64,000 bases of DNA from Acidobacteria bacterium SCN 69-37 (GTDB lineage: Bacteria; Acidobacteriota; Vicinamibacteria; Vicinamibacterales; SCN-69-37): NCBI GenBank assembly GCA_001724025.1, contig MEDJ01000001.1, positions 276,002-340,001 of the forward strand, written 5' to 3'. Positions 10,501-17,883 of the stretch are shown in pieces. Each line of letters starts with the position of its first letter. Position 1 is the first letter of the stretch. The notes beneath the pieces were generated by a model. That model was not told the origin of the DNA and searched no databases. It was given only the letters and a program-made list of their open reading frames with translations. Made by a program: the position numbers and the translations under genes.

Positions 10501-10988
10501 TCGAGCAACTCCGCGTCGGGCGTGATCTCTCGACTGTCGGCACCGCCTTCCCCGCCGCGCTCGCCAACGGTGGCAATCCGCAGCGCGGACGCCAGCTGGT
10601 CCTGCAGCATCCAGCCGCGCAGTGCGCGCGGTGTCACACGGTCGGCAACGCGAAGTCGGACGTCGGGCCCGCATTGACAGGTGTCGGTGCCCGGCTCAGC
10701 CGCACGCAGCTGCTGGAATCGCTGCTCGATCCGAGCGCGCGCCTGGCGCCCGGCTTCGGCCAGGTGACGGTCACGCTGAAGAACGGCCGGAAGATCGAAG
10801 GACTGCTGCGCGAGGAAAGTGCCACGCGCCTGGTCGTGGAGGATGCCGCGGGCACGCCACAGACCATCGCGCTGACGGAGGTGGCCACGCGCACGAATCT
10901 GCCGTCCCCCATGCCGCCGATGGGGACGCTCCTGACGCCCCGCGAGATTCGCGACGTCGTCGAGTTCCTCGCGACCCAGCAGCAGTAA
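7533..10988 (+). CDS. Secreted beta-propeller / HEAT-repeat protein with C-terminal cytochrome c heme-binding domain (PVC type)
   Basis: A 1151-residue exported protein. After a signal peptide (hydrophobic run LVAAVLGLLLASTSAS) comes a propeller dehydrogenase-like region, carrying two calcium-loop-like stretches of the thrombospondin type-3/dockerin kind (NQDGVHDYRD, DTNDDGVADTS, DTDGDGVFDE at about residues 155-250). Residues about 520-1000 are alanine/leucine-rich HEAT repeats. The last 130 residues hold one c-type heme site, CARCH, followed by LTGVGARLSRTQLLESLLDP, the signature of the large heme-binding proteins first described in Planctomycetes and Verrucomicrobia. It probably oxidises a sugar or aldehyde in the periplasm and passes electrons to a cytochrome. 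It starts 100 bases after the isomerase gene. Confidence 0.87.
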   Translation: MPTRPYRSVVPEPIAPRRAGRHLVAAVLGLLLASTSASLQTPPPQPPEVVGQSVRLDPAAASRVTTDARAAIPARLADGLILSVWATADLAPASLVAVDLAPDGTAYITVARRSGGPLDTRQHPDWVPEVLSLRTTEALRQFFQRRIATADSDRNQWLPDHNQDGVHDYRDLMHVQDRVYRLADTNDDGVADTSTLVFSGFNEDMAGDILGGILRHESGDLYVTIAPDLWRLRDTDGDGVFDEKTSISHGYSVHPSFSAHGLSAPMQGPDGMIYWKIGEIGMHVVDKSGREWAYPHTGAVLRANPDGTDFEVYASGVRNPHEIAFDEHGDLFAVDNDGDYPGELERLIYIAQGSDTGWRSTWQYGKYTDPANNRYNPWLDEGMSKVWFEGQPAHITPPLAPYYTGPSGFAYNPGTALGPRWARHFFGTSYNYNAATAVVYGFTLDPKGAGFELAENTHVADGVLSQGLRVGPDGALYLTVRSTADTRIVKIDTTDPTNRAIRAEVQALLIASFGDRSVADLRALLAHADMRVRQKAQFELVRRADDDALLATATDRGHQLARIHAIWGLGQLLRSHTIAAPAITPFLTDADSEIRAQAAKVLGHARAASAAGALRPLVQDQDARVRAQATIAVGRIGDQAALPVVAAMLATDAEHDLYLRSAGVVAFTAIGDRAGLAALADHPSRGVRMAAVAALRRLHDAGVARFLDDTDPLVLAEAASAINDEGGILPAVPALAQLLDREHLSGERIVRRAISANLRVGDPAAVARVLAFARRSAQPEALRVEAIGTLGAWAAPSNMDRVDGAWIAPLPARQASDAQQALTALVGTLDAPDSTPALKVAWLDAAGRIGLTSMGPQILARLRADTDATVRVAALRALVALGVPEVSQGIDVAVVDSDATVRTEAISAMPALSIPDDTKVRNLLRVIDKGVPREQQSALGAIGRIGGAEAVGGLGRLADALTAGSLAPDVQLDLLDAMRETGAAPLQARLEQLRVGRDLSTVGTAFPAALANGGNPQRGRQLVLQHPAAQCARCHTVGNAKSDVGPALTGVGARLSRTQLLESLLDPSARLAPGFGQVTVTLKNGRKIEGLLREESATRLVVEDAAGTPQTIALTEVATRTNLPSPMPPMGTLLTPREIRDVVEFLATQQQ

Positions 10989-11036
10989 CGCGTCGCCGAC
11001 CGCGCGCGCTTCCTTTTCGGAGCCCATCTCTTCTTC

Positions 11037-11107
11037 GGAGCCCCGAGGCTTCAGCCTCGGGGACGTCTCCCTGGGCCTGAAGCCCCAGGGCTCCGACGGG
11101 CTCCGAC
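11037..11107. repeat. REP/BIME element, two palindromes
   Basis: Two palindromes in opposite orientation: a CCCCGAGGC-TTCA-GCCTCGGGG type and a CCTGGGCC-type partner, each flanked on one side by GGAGC or GCTCC. The second has an imperfect stem. They fill the gap between the cytochrome gene and the TPR lipoprotein gene. Confidence 0.85.
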
Positions 11108-11133
11108 GGTCTGCCCCCGGTGTCCAATAGGAC

Positions 11134-12693
11134 ATGCGACGCTGGCTGGTGGGACTGCTGCTGGTGACCGGGTGTGCGTCGGCGCCGCTCCGCCATGTAG
11201 ACGAGCAACGCCTGGCCGACGCGGACGCCGCTGTACGTGCCGGGTGCCACGACTGCCTCGTCGGCGCGCGCGACACGTATGCCCTCGTCGCGTCCACGCG
11301 CGCCCGGCCGCTCGTGCTCACCCGCCTCTTCGAAACCGAGGTGCTGATCGGGCTGCGCGACGCGGAACTCGCGCTGTCACCCGATGACGCGTTCGCGCGG
11401 GCCGACGCGCTCCTGCCGGAGTTGCCGCCCGATGTCGACGCCGCGTTCCTGCTGGCACTGGCGCGGGCGATGCCGCCGGATCGCCAGGGCACGCCGCGTC
11501 TGCGGATGCGGCAGGGCCAGCGCGACAGGCAGACCTTCGCTGCCGATCATCTCGACGAAGTGTTCACGCGCCTCGATGCGTCGACGGCCGGCCTCCCCTT
11601 CCGCAACTATCTCTCGGCGGGTGTCGCGTGCCTCGCGCCGACGGTCGGCGTGCGATCGGCCACGTCGACCGTCATCGAAATTCCACCCGACACGCCGCCG
11701 CTGGTGCGCTATCGCCTGGCAACGTGCCCGAACGCCCGGGTCGAGCTGCTCGAGGCCGTGCGCACCGCCGTGCCGGACTTCGTCGAAGCGGCCTTCTTTC
11801 AGGCGCGTGTCCCCACACCCACGATGACCGTGGCGCGCGTGGCCGACCAGCGGACCGCGTACACCGCCGCGGCCGATCGTTTTCCGCGATCGCCCGCCGT
11901 GCTCTACAGCGTCGCGGCGCTGCACCAGACGCTCGGCGACTGCCGTCGCGCGCTCGAGGCGTACGACGCGCTGTTGGCCGTCGAGCCCGATCACGAGGAC
12001 GGCTCGTTGCAGCGCATCGTCTGCCTCGGCTATCTCGGCCAGCATGACGAGGCGATTGCAGCAGCGACGCGACTGATCGACGATCGTTTCGACAACATCG
12101 GCGACGCCTACTACTGGCGCGCGTGGAACCATCACAAGCGCGAGCGGCTGCCCGCAGCCCGCGCGGACATCGATCGGGCGATGGCGCTGCGCGTGAATTC
12201 CGCCGTGCTGTCGCTGTCGGGAATGATCAAGTACGAGCAGGACGCTTTCGACGAGGCGCAGCGCGATCTGCGGGGGGCCGTGGCCATGGATCCGGCGCAG
12301 TGCATCGCGCAGTGGTATCTCGGACTCGTCGCGTTCGCGCGCGAGGACTGGCCCGCCACGGGTGCGGAGTTCGAGGCCGCCTCGTCCTGCTACAACGGCA
12401 CGGCCGAGCAGAACAGCCGGGAGCTGGCCCGGATCCGTGACGCCGACCTCGACGCCGATTTCAAGGCCAGTCAGATCGCCGGCTTCGAAGCGGTCATCGC
12501 CGAGGATCGCGATCAGGAGCAGGCCTCCTACCTCAACGCTGCCAACGGCTACATCCGGGCGGCCTATACGGACAAGGCCCGCGTGATGCTCGCCCGCATC
12601 GTCGACACGTCGCCGCACGCTGCGGCGGCACGCGAACTGTCGGGCTATCTCGACGCGATCGTCGGGCCCGTCGAGCCGGTGGCCACGCCGTAG
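11134..12693 (+). CDS. TPR-containing lipoprotein
   Basis: A 519-residue protein with a lipoprotein signal: short positive start MRRW, hydrophobic run, then the lipobox LVTGC with Cys14 as the lipidated residue. The middle and C-terminal parts (about 230-480) contain tetratricopeptide repeats, for example ALYSVAALHQTLGDCRRALEAYDALLAVEPDHEDG and AQWYLGLVAFAREDWPATGAEF. It is probably an envelope-anchored scaffold. No enzyme motif is visible and I cannot name a partner. The preceding intergenic gap is filled with a REP pair, so it may have its own promoter close to the start. Confidence 0.8.
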   Translation: MRRWLVGLLLVTGCASAPLRHVDEQRLADADAAVRAGCHDCLVGARDTYALVASTRARPLVLTRLFETEVLIGLRDAELALSPDDAFARADALLPELPPDVDAAFLLALARAMPPDRQGTPRLRMRQGQRDRQTFAADHLDEVFTRLDASTAGLPFRNYLSAGVACLAPTVGVRSATSTVIEIPPDTPPLVRYRLATCPNARVELLEAVRTAVPDFVEAAFFQARVPTPTMTVARVADQRTAYTAAADRFPRSPAVLYSVAALHQTLGDCRRALEAYDALLAVEPDHEDGSLQRIVCLGYLGQHDEAIAAATRLIDDRFDNIGDAYYWRAWNHHKRERLPAARADIDRAMALRVNSAVLSLSGMIKYEQDAFDEAQRDLRGAVAMDPAQCIAQWYLGLVAFAREDWPATGAEFEAASSCYNGTAEQNSRELARIRDADLDADFKASQIAGFEAVIAEDRDQEQASYLNAANGYIRAAYTDKARVMLARIVDTSPHAAAARELSGYLDAIVGPVEPVATP

Positions 12694-12733
12694 CGCGGTC
12701 CGGGGCCGGCGATCTGCGGTATCGTTGCGCGAC

Positions 12734-13969
12734 ATGCGCATCACGCTGTTGACCAACGAATATCCGCCGCACGTCTACGGCGGGGCGGGCGTCCACGTCG
12801 AGTACCTGACCCGGGAACTGGCGGCCCTCGACGACCATCGTCACCAGATCGACGTGCGCTGCTTCGGCGATCAGTACGAACGGCACGGCAATCTCTCGGT
12901 CACCGGCATCGCGGCCCCGCCGGCACTCGGCGCGCGCGATCCGCGGCACGCCAAGTTCTTCGACACGGCGCAACGCAACCTGGCCATGGCCGCCGCGGCC
13001 GTCGACCTCGATATCGTGCACTGTCACACCTGGTACGCGCACCTGGCCGGCTGCCTGGTGAAGCAGCTCGCCGGCGTGCCGCTGGTGTTGACGACGCACT
13101 CGCTCGAACCGCACCGGCCCTGGAAAGCCGAGCAGCTCGGCACGGCGTATCAGGCGTCGACCTGGGTCGAGCGGACGGCGTACCAGAACGCCGACGGCGT
13201 CGTGGCCGTGTCGCAGTCCATGCGACGCGACGTGCACGATCTCTACGGCGTGCCGTTCGATCGCATCCGCGTGATTCACAACGGGATCGATCTCGACGAG
13301 TACCGTCCCACCCTGTCGCCGGAGACGCTGGAAGCGCTCGACATCGATCCCGCCATCCCGTACGTGCTGTTCGTCGGCCGGATCACGAGGCAGAAGGGCA
13401 TCATCCACCTCGTGCACGCCCTTCGTCACCTGACGCCGGGTATGCAGGTCGTGCTCTGTGCAGGGGCACCAGATACGCCGGAGATTGCCGCCGAAATGAC
13501 CGAAGCTGTCGAGCGTGCGCGGGCCGCGACGACGAGCCGCGTGGTCTGGATCAGCGACATGCTGCCCAAGCCGAAGGTGATTGCCCTCTACACGCACGCG
13601 GCGGTGTTCGTGTGCCCGTCGGTCTACGAGCCGTTCGGCATCATCAACCTCGAGGCGATGGCGTGCGAAACGCCGGTCGTGGCCTCGGCCGTTGGCGGGA
13701 TTCCCGAAGTCGTCGATGACGGCCGGACGGGCCTGCTGGTGCCGATCGACGCCCGCAGCAGCACGGACGTCGAGCCGCGCGATCCCGAGCGCTTCGCGCG
13801 CGATCTGGCGACAGCAATCAATACGCTGATGGCCGATCCGGCTCGCCGCGCCGACATGGCCGCGCGTGCGCGCGATCGCGTCGAGCGCGAGTTCAGCTGG
13901 CGCAGCATCGCGCGCAAGACGCTCGACTTCTACGACGATCTCGCAGGTAACGGCCGGAACTCACGCTGA
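12734..13969 (+). CDS. glgA: Glycogen synthase-like GT4 glycosyltransferase (actinobacterial/archaeal type)
   Basis: A 411-residue GT-B glycosyltransferase of family GT4. Visible motifs: the N-terminal acceptor/nucleotide loop EYPPHVYGGAGVHVEYL, HCHTWYAHLAG, the C-domain start VLFVGRITRQKGIIHLVHAL, and the sugar-nucleotide site YEPFGIINLEAMACETPVV with the EX7E acid pair. The GGAGVHV loop and the length match the GlgA/GlgM subgroup known from Corynebacterium and Mycobacterium, which makes glycogen or maltose-1-phosphate from ADP-glucose. The ATG at 12734 is used; a TTG 9 bases upstream is less likely. A GH15 glucan hydrolase lies 30 kb away but no glycogen operon is present here, so the exact product is an inference. 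Confidence 0.8.
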   Translation: MRITLLTNEYPPHVYGGAGVHVEYLTRELAALDDHRHQIDVRCFGDQYERHGNLSVTGIAAPPALGARDPRHAKFFDTAQRNLAMAAAAVDLDIVHCHTWYAHLAGCLVKQLAGVPLVLTTHSLEPHRPWKAEQLGTAYQASTWVERTAYQNADGVVAVSQSMRRDVHDLYGVPFDRIRVIHNGIDLDEYRPTLSPETLEALDIDPAIPYVLFVGRITRQKGIIHLVHALRHLTPGMQVVLCAGAPDTPEIAAEMTEAVERARAATTSRVVWISDMLPKPKVIALYTHAAVFVCPSVYEPFGIINLEAMACETPVVASAVGGIPEVVDDGRTGLLVPIDARSSTDVEPRDPERFARDLATAINTLMADPARRADMAARARDRVEREFSWRSIARKTLDFYDDLAGNGRNSR

Positions 13970-13975
13970 CCGCCC

Positions 13976-14132
13976 GGAGCCCTGGGGCTGGCGAGTCCGG
14001 ATCCCTGGGGCCTCAGCCCCAGGGGAACGCCCCCCGAGGCTGAAGCCTCGGGGCTCCGACGAGCGACCGGCCGGAACCCAGAACCCCGGCGAGCGGACGG
14101 CCGGAGCCCTGGGGCTTCAGCCCCAGGGGAAC
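13976..14132. repeat. REP/BIME cluster downstream of the RAYT gene
   Basis: At least four palindromic units of the GGAGCCCTGGGGCTTCAG and CCCCGAGGCTGAAGCCTCGG types in alternating orientation, with a degenerate copy at 13976-13998. The cluster lies between the convergent glycosyltransferase and transposase genes and ends 12 bases from the transposase stop. Confidence 0.9.
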
Positions 14133-14143
14133 TCGATTCCCGC

Positions 14144-14659
14144 CTACGTCTTCCATCCTGGCGTCCAGACGGTGTGTCGTTCCCGCTCGAAGAACTCGAG
14201 TATGTCGGAACGACTGTAGAGGGTCGATCCCCAGTACGGATAATCGTCTGGCGAGTCCACGAGCCCTGCTCTCACGGGATTCGCCACGATGTAGCGGACG
14301 ACAGCGATGCGATCCTCGTCGCCGCGCAGCGTGCGATCAAAGAAGCTCGTCTGCCAGAGCCGTTCGCCTGTCCGCCGCCTGTGCGCATATCCCGTCACCT
14401 GCTTCAGCGACCTGACGAGCGTGCCAAGCTCCACGGTTGTCGCCTCGCTGGTCACGAGCGCGTGAACGTGATCGGGCATGAAGCAATACGCCGGCAGATG
14501 GAACCCGTGGCCGAGACAGACGCGCCGCATCTGCGTCTCCACCGTGCGAACCACGTCGGCAGCAACGAACGTCCGGCGTCGAGAGACCGTGCAGCATGTG
14601 AGAAACACGGCCTGCGCTCCGATGTACTGCGTCGGCTCCAGTCGATGCGGATGCCCCAC
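14144..14659 (-). CDS. REP-associated tyrosine transposase (RAYT, TnpA-REP family)
   Basis: A 171-residue protein of the Y1/HUH transposase superfamily. The metal-binding HUH pair is visible as MPDHVHALV (His64 and His66) and the single catalytic tyrosine as Tyr91 in LKQVTGYAHRR, followed by LWQTSFFDRTLR and the conserved YIVANPVRAGLV. RAYTs cut and join single-stranded REP hairpins and are thought to spread REP elements. The gene sits between two dense REP/BIME clusters, which is the expected arrangement. The GTG at 14659 is chosen because homologous sequence begins there; upstream in-frame sequence is only translated repeat. No obvious ribosome site, so the start is uncertain. Confidence 0.88.
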   Translation of the reverse strand: MGHPHRLEPTQYIGAQAVFLTCCTVSRRRTFVAADVVRTVETQMRRVCLGHGFHLPAYCFMPDHVHALVTSEATTVELGTLVRSLKQVTGYAHRRRTGERLWQTSFFDRTLRGDEDRIAVVRYIVANPVRAGLVDSPDDYPYWGSTLYSRSDILEFFERERHTVWTPGWKT

Positions 14660-14696
14660 ACCAACCAGCGGACGCAAGCGACATGCCAGGTCGCTC

Positions 14697-14909
14697 GGAG
14701 CCCCAAGCTGACGCCCGGAGCCCTGGGGCCTCAGCCCCAGGCCCCCCCCCGAGGCTGAAGCCTCGGGGCTCCGACAAACGACGGCCGAGAGCCTCGGGGC
14801 TCCGACGAACAGTCGCCCGGAGCCCTGGGGCTTCAGCCCCAGGGAAACGCCCCGAGGCTGAAGCCTCGGGGCTCCGACGAACGACGGCCAGAGCCTCGGG
14901 GCTCCGACA
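14697..14909. repeat. REP/BIME cluster upstream of the RAYT gene
   Basis: This 300-base gap between the transposase and POTRA genes is almost entirely REP: six or more units, including complete GGGGCCTCAGCCCC and CCCGAGGCTGAAGCCTCGGG palindromes and truncated half-units GAGCCTCGGGGCTCCGAC. Orientation alternates as in BIMEs. I see no gene in it. Confidence 0.9.
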
Positions 14910-14960
14910 AGTGAACGCCGCGTCGAGATCGACCGCGCCCCTGCGATACCCTGAGTTCCA

Positions 14961-16238
14961 ATGATTCGTCCCCGCCCCTGGCTCCTCGCCTTCGCGCTCG
15001 TCGTCTCCGCCACGTGGCCCGCGCTCGCGCAACAGGCATCGCCGCAGGGGCCGTGGCCGCTGGCCGAAGTGCACATCGAGGGGCTGCAGCGCTATACGGC
15101 GGACCAGGTGATTCGCCTGAGCGGCCTGACCATCGGCCAGGCCGTGAGGCTCGACCAACTCCAGCAGACGGTAAACCACATGGCCGGCACGGGCCTCTTC
15201 GCCCGCGTAGGCTTCGGCTACGAATCGCGGCCCGGCGGCCTGGTCGTGACGATGCAGATCGAGGAGCCCGTGTGGTCTGTGCCACTTGTATTTGACAACA
15301 ACATCTGGCTCACAGACGATGAGTTCGCGCGGGCGATGGCTGAGCAGGTGCCCGGCTTCGACGGGACGGCCGTCGAGGGCGGCGCGGCCAACGACTTCAT
15401 TCTCGCGGCGGCGCAGCGCATCCTCGACGCGCGCGGCATCAGGGGCCGCCTGGAGATCCTGCCGCGATTCGACATGGCGACGCAGACGATGCTCTTCACC
15501 ATGCTCGCGCGCGACACGACCGAACGCCTGCGCGTCTGCACCGTATCGTTTCCCGGCGCATCGATCCTGCCCGCCCGCACGCTCACCGAACTGGCCGATC
15601 CGCTCTCACGTCAGGACTATTCGAAGACGACGACCGCGGCCGTCAGGGACGCGGTCGTCCAGGCCTACCGCCAGCGCGGCCACTGGCGGGCCGTCGTCGA
15701 CGCACCTGTCGCATCGCCGAGCTCCGGCGCCTGCACGGGCCTGTCGATCGCGCTCGCGGTCACGGAAGGTGCGGCGTACGATGTGGGCGGCACGCGCTGG
15801 ACCGGGACGACGGCAGTCGCGACAGCGGACCTCGATCGCGCACTCGATCTCCGCATCGGATCGACGGCCGACAGCCGGCGGCTCTCCGCGGGACTCGCGG
15901 CGGTCGAGCGGCTGTACCACGCGCAGGGGTATGTGACGATGGCCACGGGCGTGACGGCCGACTTCGACGAAAACGCGCGGCGCGTGACGTTCGTCATCGA
16001 GGTGCGCGAGGGCCCGCAGTTCCGCATGGGGACGCTGTCGACCATCGGGCTCTCCGATCGACAGACCAGCGACCTCACGCGCCGCTGGCGCCTGGCCGCC
16101 GGTGACGTCTTCGATGGTCCCTACTACCAGCAGTTCCTGCGCGCCCAGAGCGAGCGCATCGGCGGTGGCCTGCGGGGCGAGGCCAGGCTCAATCCCGAGA
16201 CCGCCATCGTCGACGTGACGTTCTCTGTCGGGGGCTAG
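14961..16238 (+). CDS. Exported POTRA-domain protein without a beta-barrel
   Basis: A 425-residue protein with a signal peptide (LLAFALVVSATWPALAQ) followed by several POTRA-like modules: residues 32-95 (VHIEGLQRYTADQVIRLSGLTIG), a middle region of about 180-270, and 275-350 (DVGGTRWTGTTAVATADLDRAL, then a beta strand VTFVIEVREGPQF). POTRA domains normally precede the barrel of BamA/TamA proteins and chaperone outer-membrane proteins. Here the protein ends with TAIVDVTFSVGG, with no room for a 16-strand barrel. It may work as a periplasmic POTRA-only partner of an Omp85 barrel encoded elsewhere; the barrel at 30685-31974 is one candidate but 15 kb away. Confidence 0.75.
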   Translation: MIRPRPWLLAFALVVSATWPALAQQASPQGPWPLAEVHIEGLQRYTADQVIRLSGLTIGQAVRLDQLQQTVNHMAGTGLFARVGFGYESRPGGLVVTMQIEEPVWSVPLVFDNNIWLTDDEFARAMAEQVPGFDGTAVEGGAANDFILAAAQRILDARGIRGRLEILPRFDMATQTMLFTMLARDTTERLRVCTVSFPGASILPARTLTELADPLSRQDYSKTTTAAVRDAVVQAYRQRGHWRAVVDAPVASPSSGACTGLSIALAVTEGAAYDVGGTRWTGTTAVATADLDRALDLRIGSTADSRRLSAGLAAVERLYHAQGYVTMATGVTADFDENARRVTFVIEVREGPQFRMGTLSTIGLSDRQTSDLTRRWRLAAGDVFDGPYYQQFLRAQSERIGGGLRGEARLNPETAIVDVTFSVGG

Positions 16239-16296
16239 ATTCTTCGGCGACTGATTGCCGACGACGGACGACCGAAGCGCCCGCAAGCAATCTGCC

Positions 16297-16352
16297 GGAG
16301 CCCTGGGGCTTCAGCCCCAGGGGACGCCCGAGAGGCCAAGCCTCGGGGCTCC
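16297..16352. repeat. REP pair between convergent genes
   Basis: One CCCTGGGGC-TTCA-GCCCCAGGG palindrome and one degenerate CCGAGAGGCCAAGCCTCGG partner. The second overlaps the 3' end of the methyltransferase gene. Confidence 0.85.
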
Positions 16353-17123
16353 GCTACCGTTTCCGTCCTTCTCCAGCAAGAAAAACAACGTCCCGAGTCT
16401 CGTCCCTTCCTCGATCACGTCGAACCCCGCGGCCGCGACTTCACTCCGCCACCAGTCCGAACCGCGCAGTCCGCCGTGCGACAGCAGCGGACCGAACGCG
16501 ATCGTGGTCCAGACGTCGTTGTGCACGAGCATCAGCAGAAACTCGCCGCCGGGTTCGAGCACGCGGTACGCCTCGACCAGAGCCCGACGTGCCCCGTCGG
16601 CTCCGATGTGGTCCATCGCGTACGCGCTGACGATGGCATCGAAGCTGGCATCGTCGAACGGCAACGCACGCATGTCGCCGGACTCGATGATCGTGCGGCC
16701 GGCAACGCCCGCGGTGCGGAGATTCGCCAGTAGCCGATCCTCCGGCCGCCCGGCCGAATCGAAGTGATGCGCGAACGACTCGCCGAACTCATCGAACGCA
16801 ACGAGCGTCGCCCCCGGTCGCTCACGCAGCACCATGATCGACGACCGACCCGTGCCGGCGCCGATGTCCAGCACGCGCGCCCCTGCACCGTGGCGCAGAT
16901 AGTTCGCAGTTGGCAGCGCCGGGACACCACGGGCATTGAACTGCAGCATGACGACACTGCCGGCCACCGCCCAGAGCGTCAGGCCCACGAGCACGCCACG
17001 CAGCCACGGCCGCCACGACCAGTAGACGGCCGCCGCGAGCACGACGCCGAACGCCAGCGCCAGAACGACATGGCCATAACTGAGCCACCACGGATACGCA
17101 AAATCGAGGGACGCGTGCACCAT
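16311..17123 (-). CDS. Membrane-anchored class I SAM-dependent methyltransferase
   Basis: A 270-residue protein with two predicted N-terminal membrane helices (about residues 14-36 and 42-64), then a Rossmann methyltransferase domain. Motif I is VLDIGAGTGRSS, the acidic end of strand 2 is LVAFDEF, motif II/III is GDMRALPFDDASFDAIVSAYAMDHI, and LEPGGEFLLML follows. Substrate unknown; the membrane anchor suggests a lipid or quinone-like acceptor, but that is only inference. The last dozen or so codons (APRLGLSGVPWG and the stop) lie within a REP element, so a repeat has supplied the C-terminus. The ATG at 17123 begins the first membrane segment; upstream in-frame sequence is antisense to the response regulator. 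Confidence 0.8.
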   Translation of the reverse strand: MVHASLDFAYPWWLSYGHVVLALAFGVVLAAAVYWSWRPWLRGVLVGLTLWAVAGSVVMLQFNARGVPALPTANYLRHGAGARVLDIGAGTGRSSIMVLRERPGATLVAFDEFGESFAHHFDSAGRPEDRLLANLRTAGVAGRTIIESGDMRALPFDDASFDAIVSAYAMDHIGADGARRALVEAYRVLEPGGEFLLMLVHNDVWTTIAFGPLLSHGGLRGSDWWRSEVAAAGFDVIEEGTRLGTLFFLLEKDGNGSGAPRLGLSGVPWG

Positions 17124-17197
17124 ACGACGAGTCTGCGCGTCACGTCGTGAACCCGGGCTGAATCCTCCGTTCAAGAATCGTTCATCACGCCTGGCGT

Positions 17198-17203
17198 TAT
17201 AAC
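17198..17203 (+). promoter_or_regulatory. Possible -10 box of a leaderless two-component operon
   Basis: TATAAC at 17198-17203 lies 7 bases before the GTG start of the response regulator, so transcription would begin on or next to the start codon. No good -35 is visible at 17 bases. No Shine-Dalgarno is present before the GTG, which fits leaderless translation. Confidence 0.3.
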
Positions 17204-17210
17204 TGTATCC

Positions 17211-17882
17211 GTGCGGATCCTCGTGGTCGACGACGAGCAGCAACTCGCGGAACAACTGGCCGCCGCGGCACGGGTCGCGGGGTATGCGGTCGACAGCGCG
17301 CACGATGATCCGCGGGCGGATTTTCTCGCTCGGACGGAAGCCTACGACGCCGTCGTTCTCGACCTGGGACTGCCCGGCGTCGATGGCTTGTCGCTGCTGC
17401 GCGGCTGGCGAGTCGGCGGCCTGACGCTGCCCGTCCTGATCCTCACGGCGCGCGGCAGCTGGCACGAGAAGGTGCTCGGCATCGACAGCGGCGCTGACGA
17501 CTACGTGGCCAAGCCCTTCCAGGTCGAGGAAGTCCTTGCACGCCTGCGTGCGCTCATCCGGCGCGCCAGCGGGCATGCCCAGGCGGAACTGACCGCCGGC
17601 GCCCTCACGCTCGATCCCCGGAGTGCCCGCGCCACGCTGGTAGGATCGCCTATCAGGCTCAGCAGCCATGAATTCCGCGTGCTCTCGTATCTGATGCACC
17701 ACCAGGCGCGTGTCGTCACGCGCACGGAACTGTCCGACCATATCTACGAACGCAATCTCGACCGCGACTCGAATACGGTCGAGGTCTTCGTCGCGCGTCT
17801 GCGCCGCAAACTCGGCAGCGACGCGATCGAGACCATTCGCGGCGTCGGATACCGCATGGGCAGGCCAGGGACGCGCACCTGA
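17211..17882 (+). CDS. OmpR/PhoB-family response regulator
   Basis: A 223-residue two-domain regulator: receiver domain (residues 1-115) with acidic pair Asp7-Asp8, phospho-acceptor Asp51 in LDLGLPGVDGL, and the Thr/Lys switch residues in ILTARG and YVAKPF; then a winged-helix DNA-binding domain (125-218) with SSHEFRVLSYLMHH and NTVEVFVARLRRKLG. It starts with GTG and ends one base before the sensor kinase ATG, so the pair is one operon. Similar pairs (PhoPQ/QseBC-like) respond to divalent cations or envelope signals; the signal here is unknown. Confidence 0.93.
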   Translation: MRILVVDDEQQLAEQLAAAARVAGYAVDSAHDDPRADFLARTEAYDAVVLDLGLPGVDGLSLLRGWRVGGLTLPVLILTARGSWHEKVLGIDSGADDYVAKPFQVEEVLARLRALIRRASGHAQAELTAGALTLDPRSARATLVGSPIRLSSHEFRVLSYLMHHQARVVTRTELSDHIYERNLDRDSNTVEVFVARLRRKLGSDAIETIRGVGYRMGRPGTRT

Positions 17883-17883
17883 C

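Noticed and set aside
6432..11492. A 1686-codon open frame on the minus strand
   Set aside because: It is antisense to the isomerase and HEAT/cytochrome genes, rich in Arg and low-complexity sequence, and matches no family. Long antisense frames are expected at this GC content.
12734..13969. Assignment as a sucrose or trehalose synthase
   Set aside because: The N-terminal GGAGVHVEYL loop and the EPFGIINLEAM region fit the GlgA/GlgM subgroup better.
14660..15076. Longer N-terminus for the RAYT gene
   Set aside because: The frame stays open upstream but encodes only translated REP units and the antisense of the POTRA gene start.
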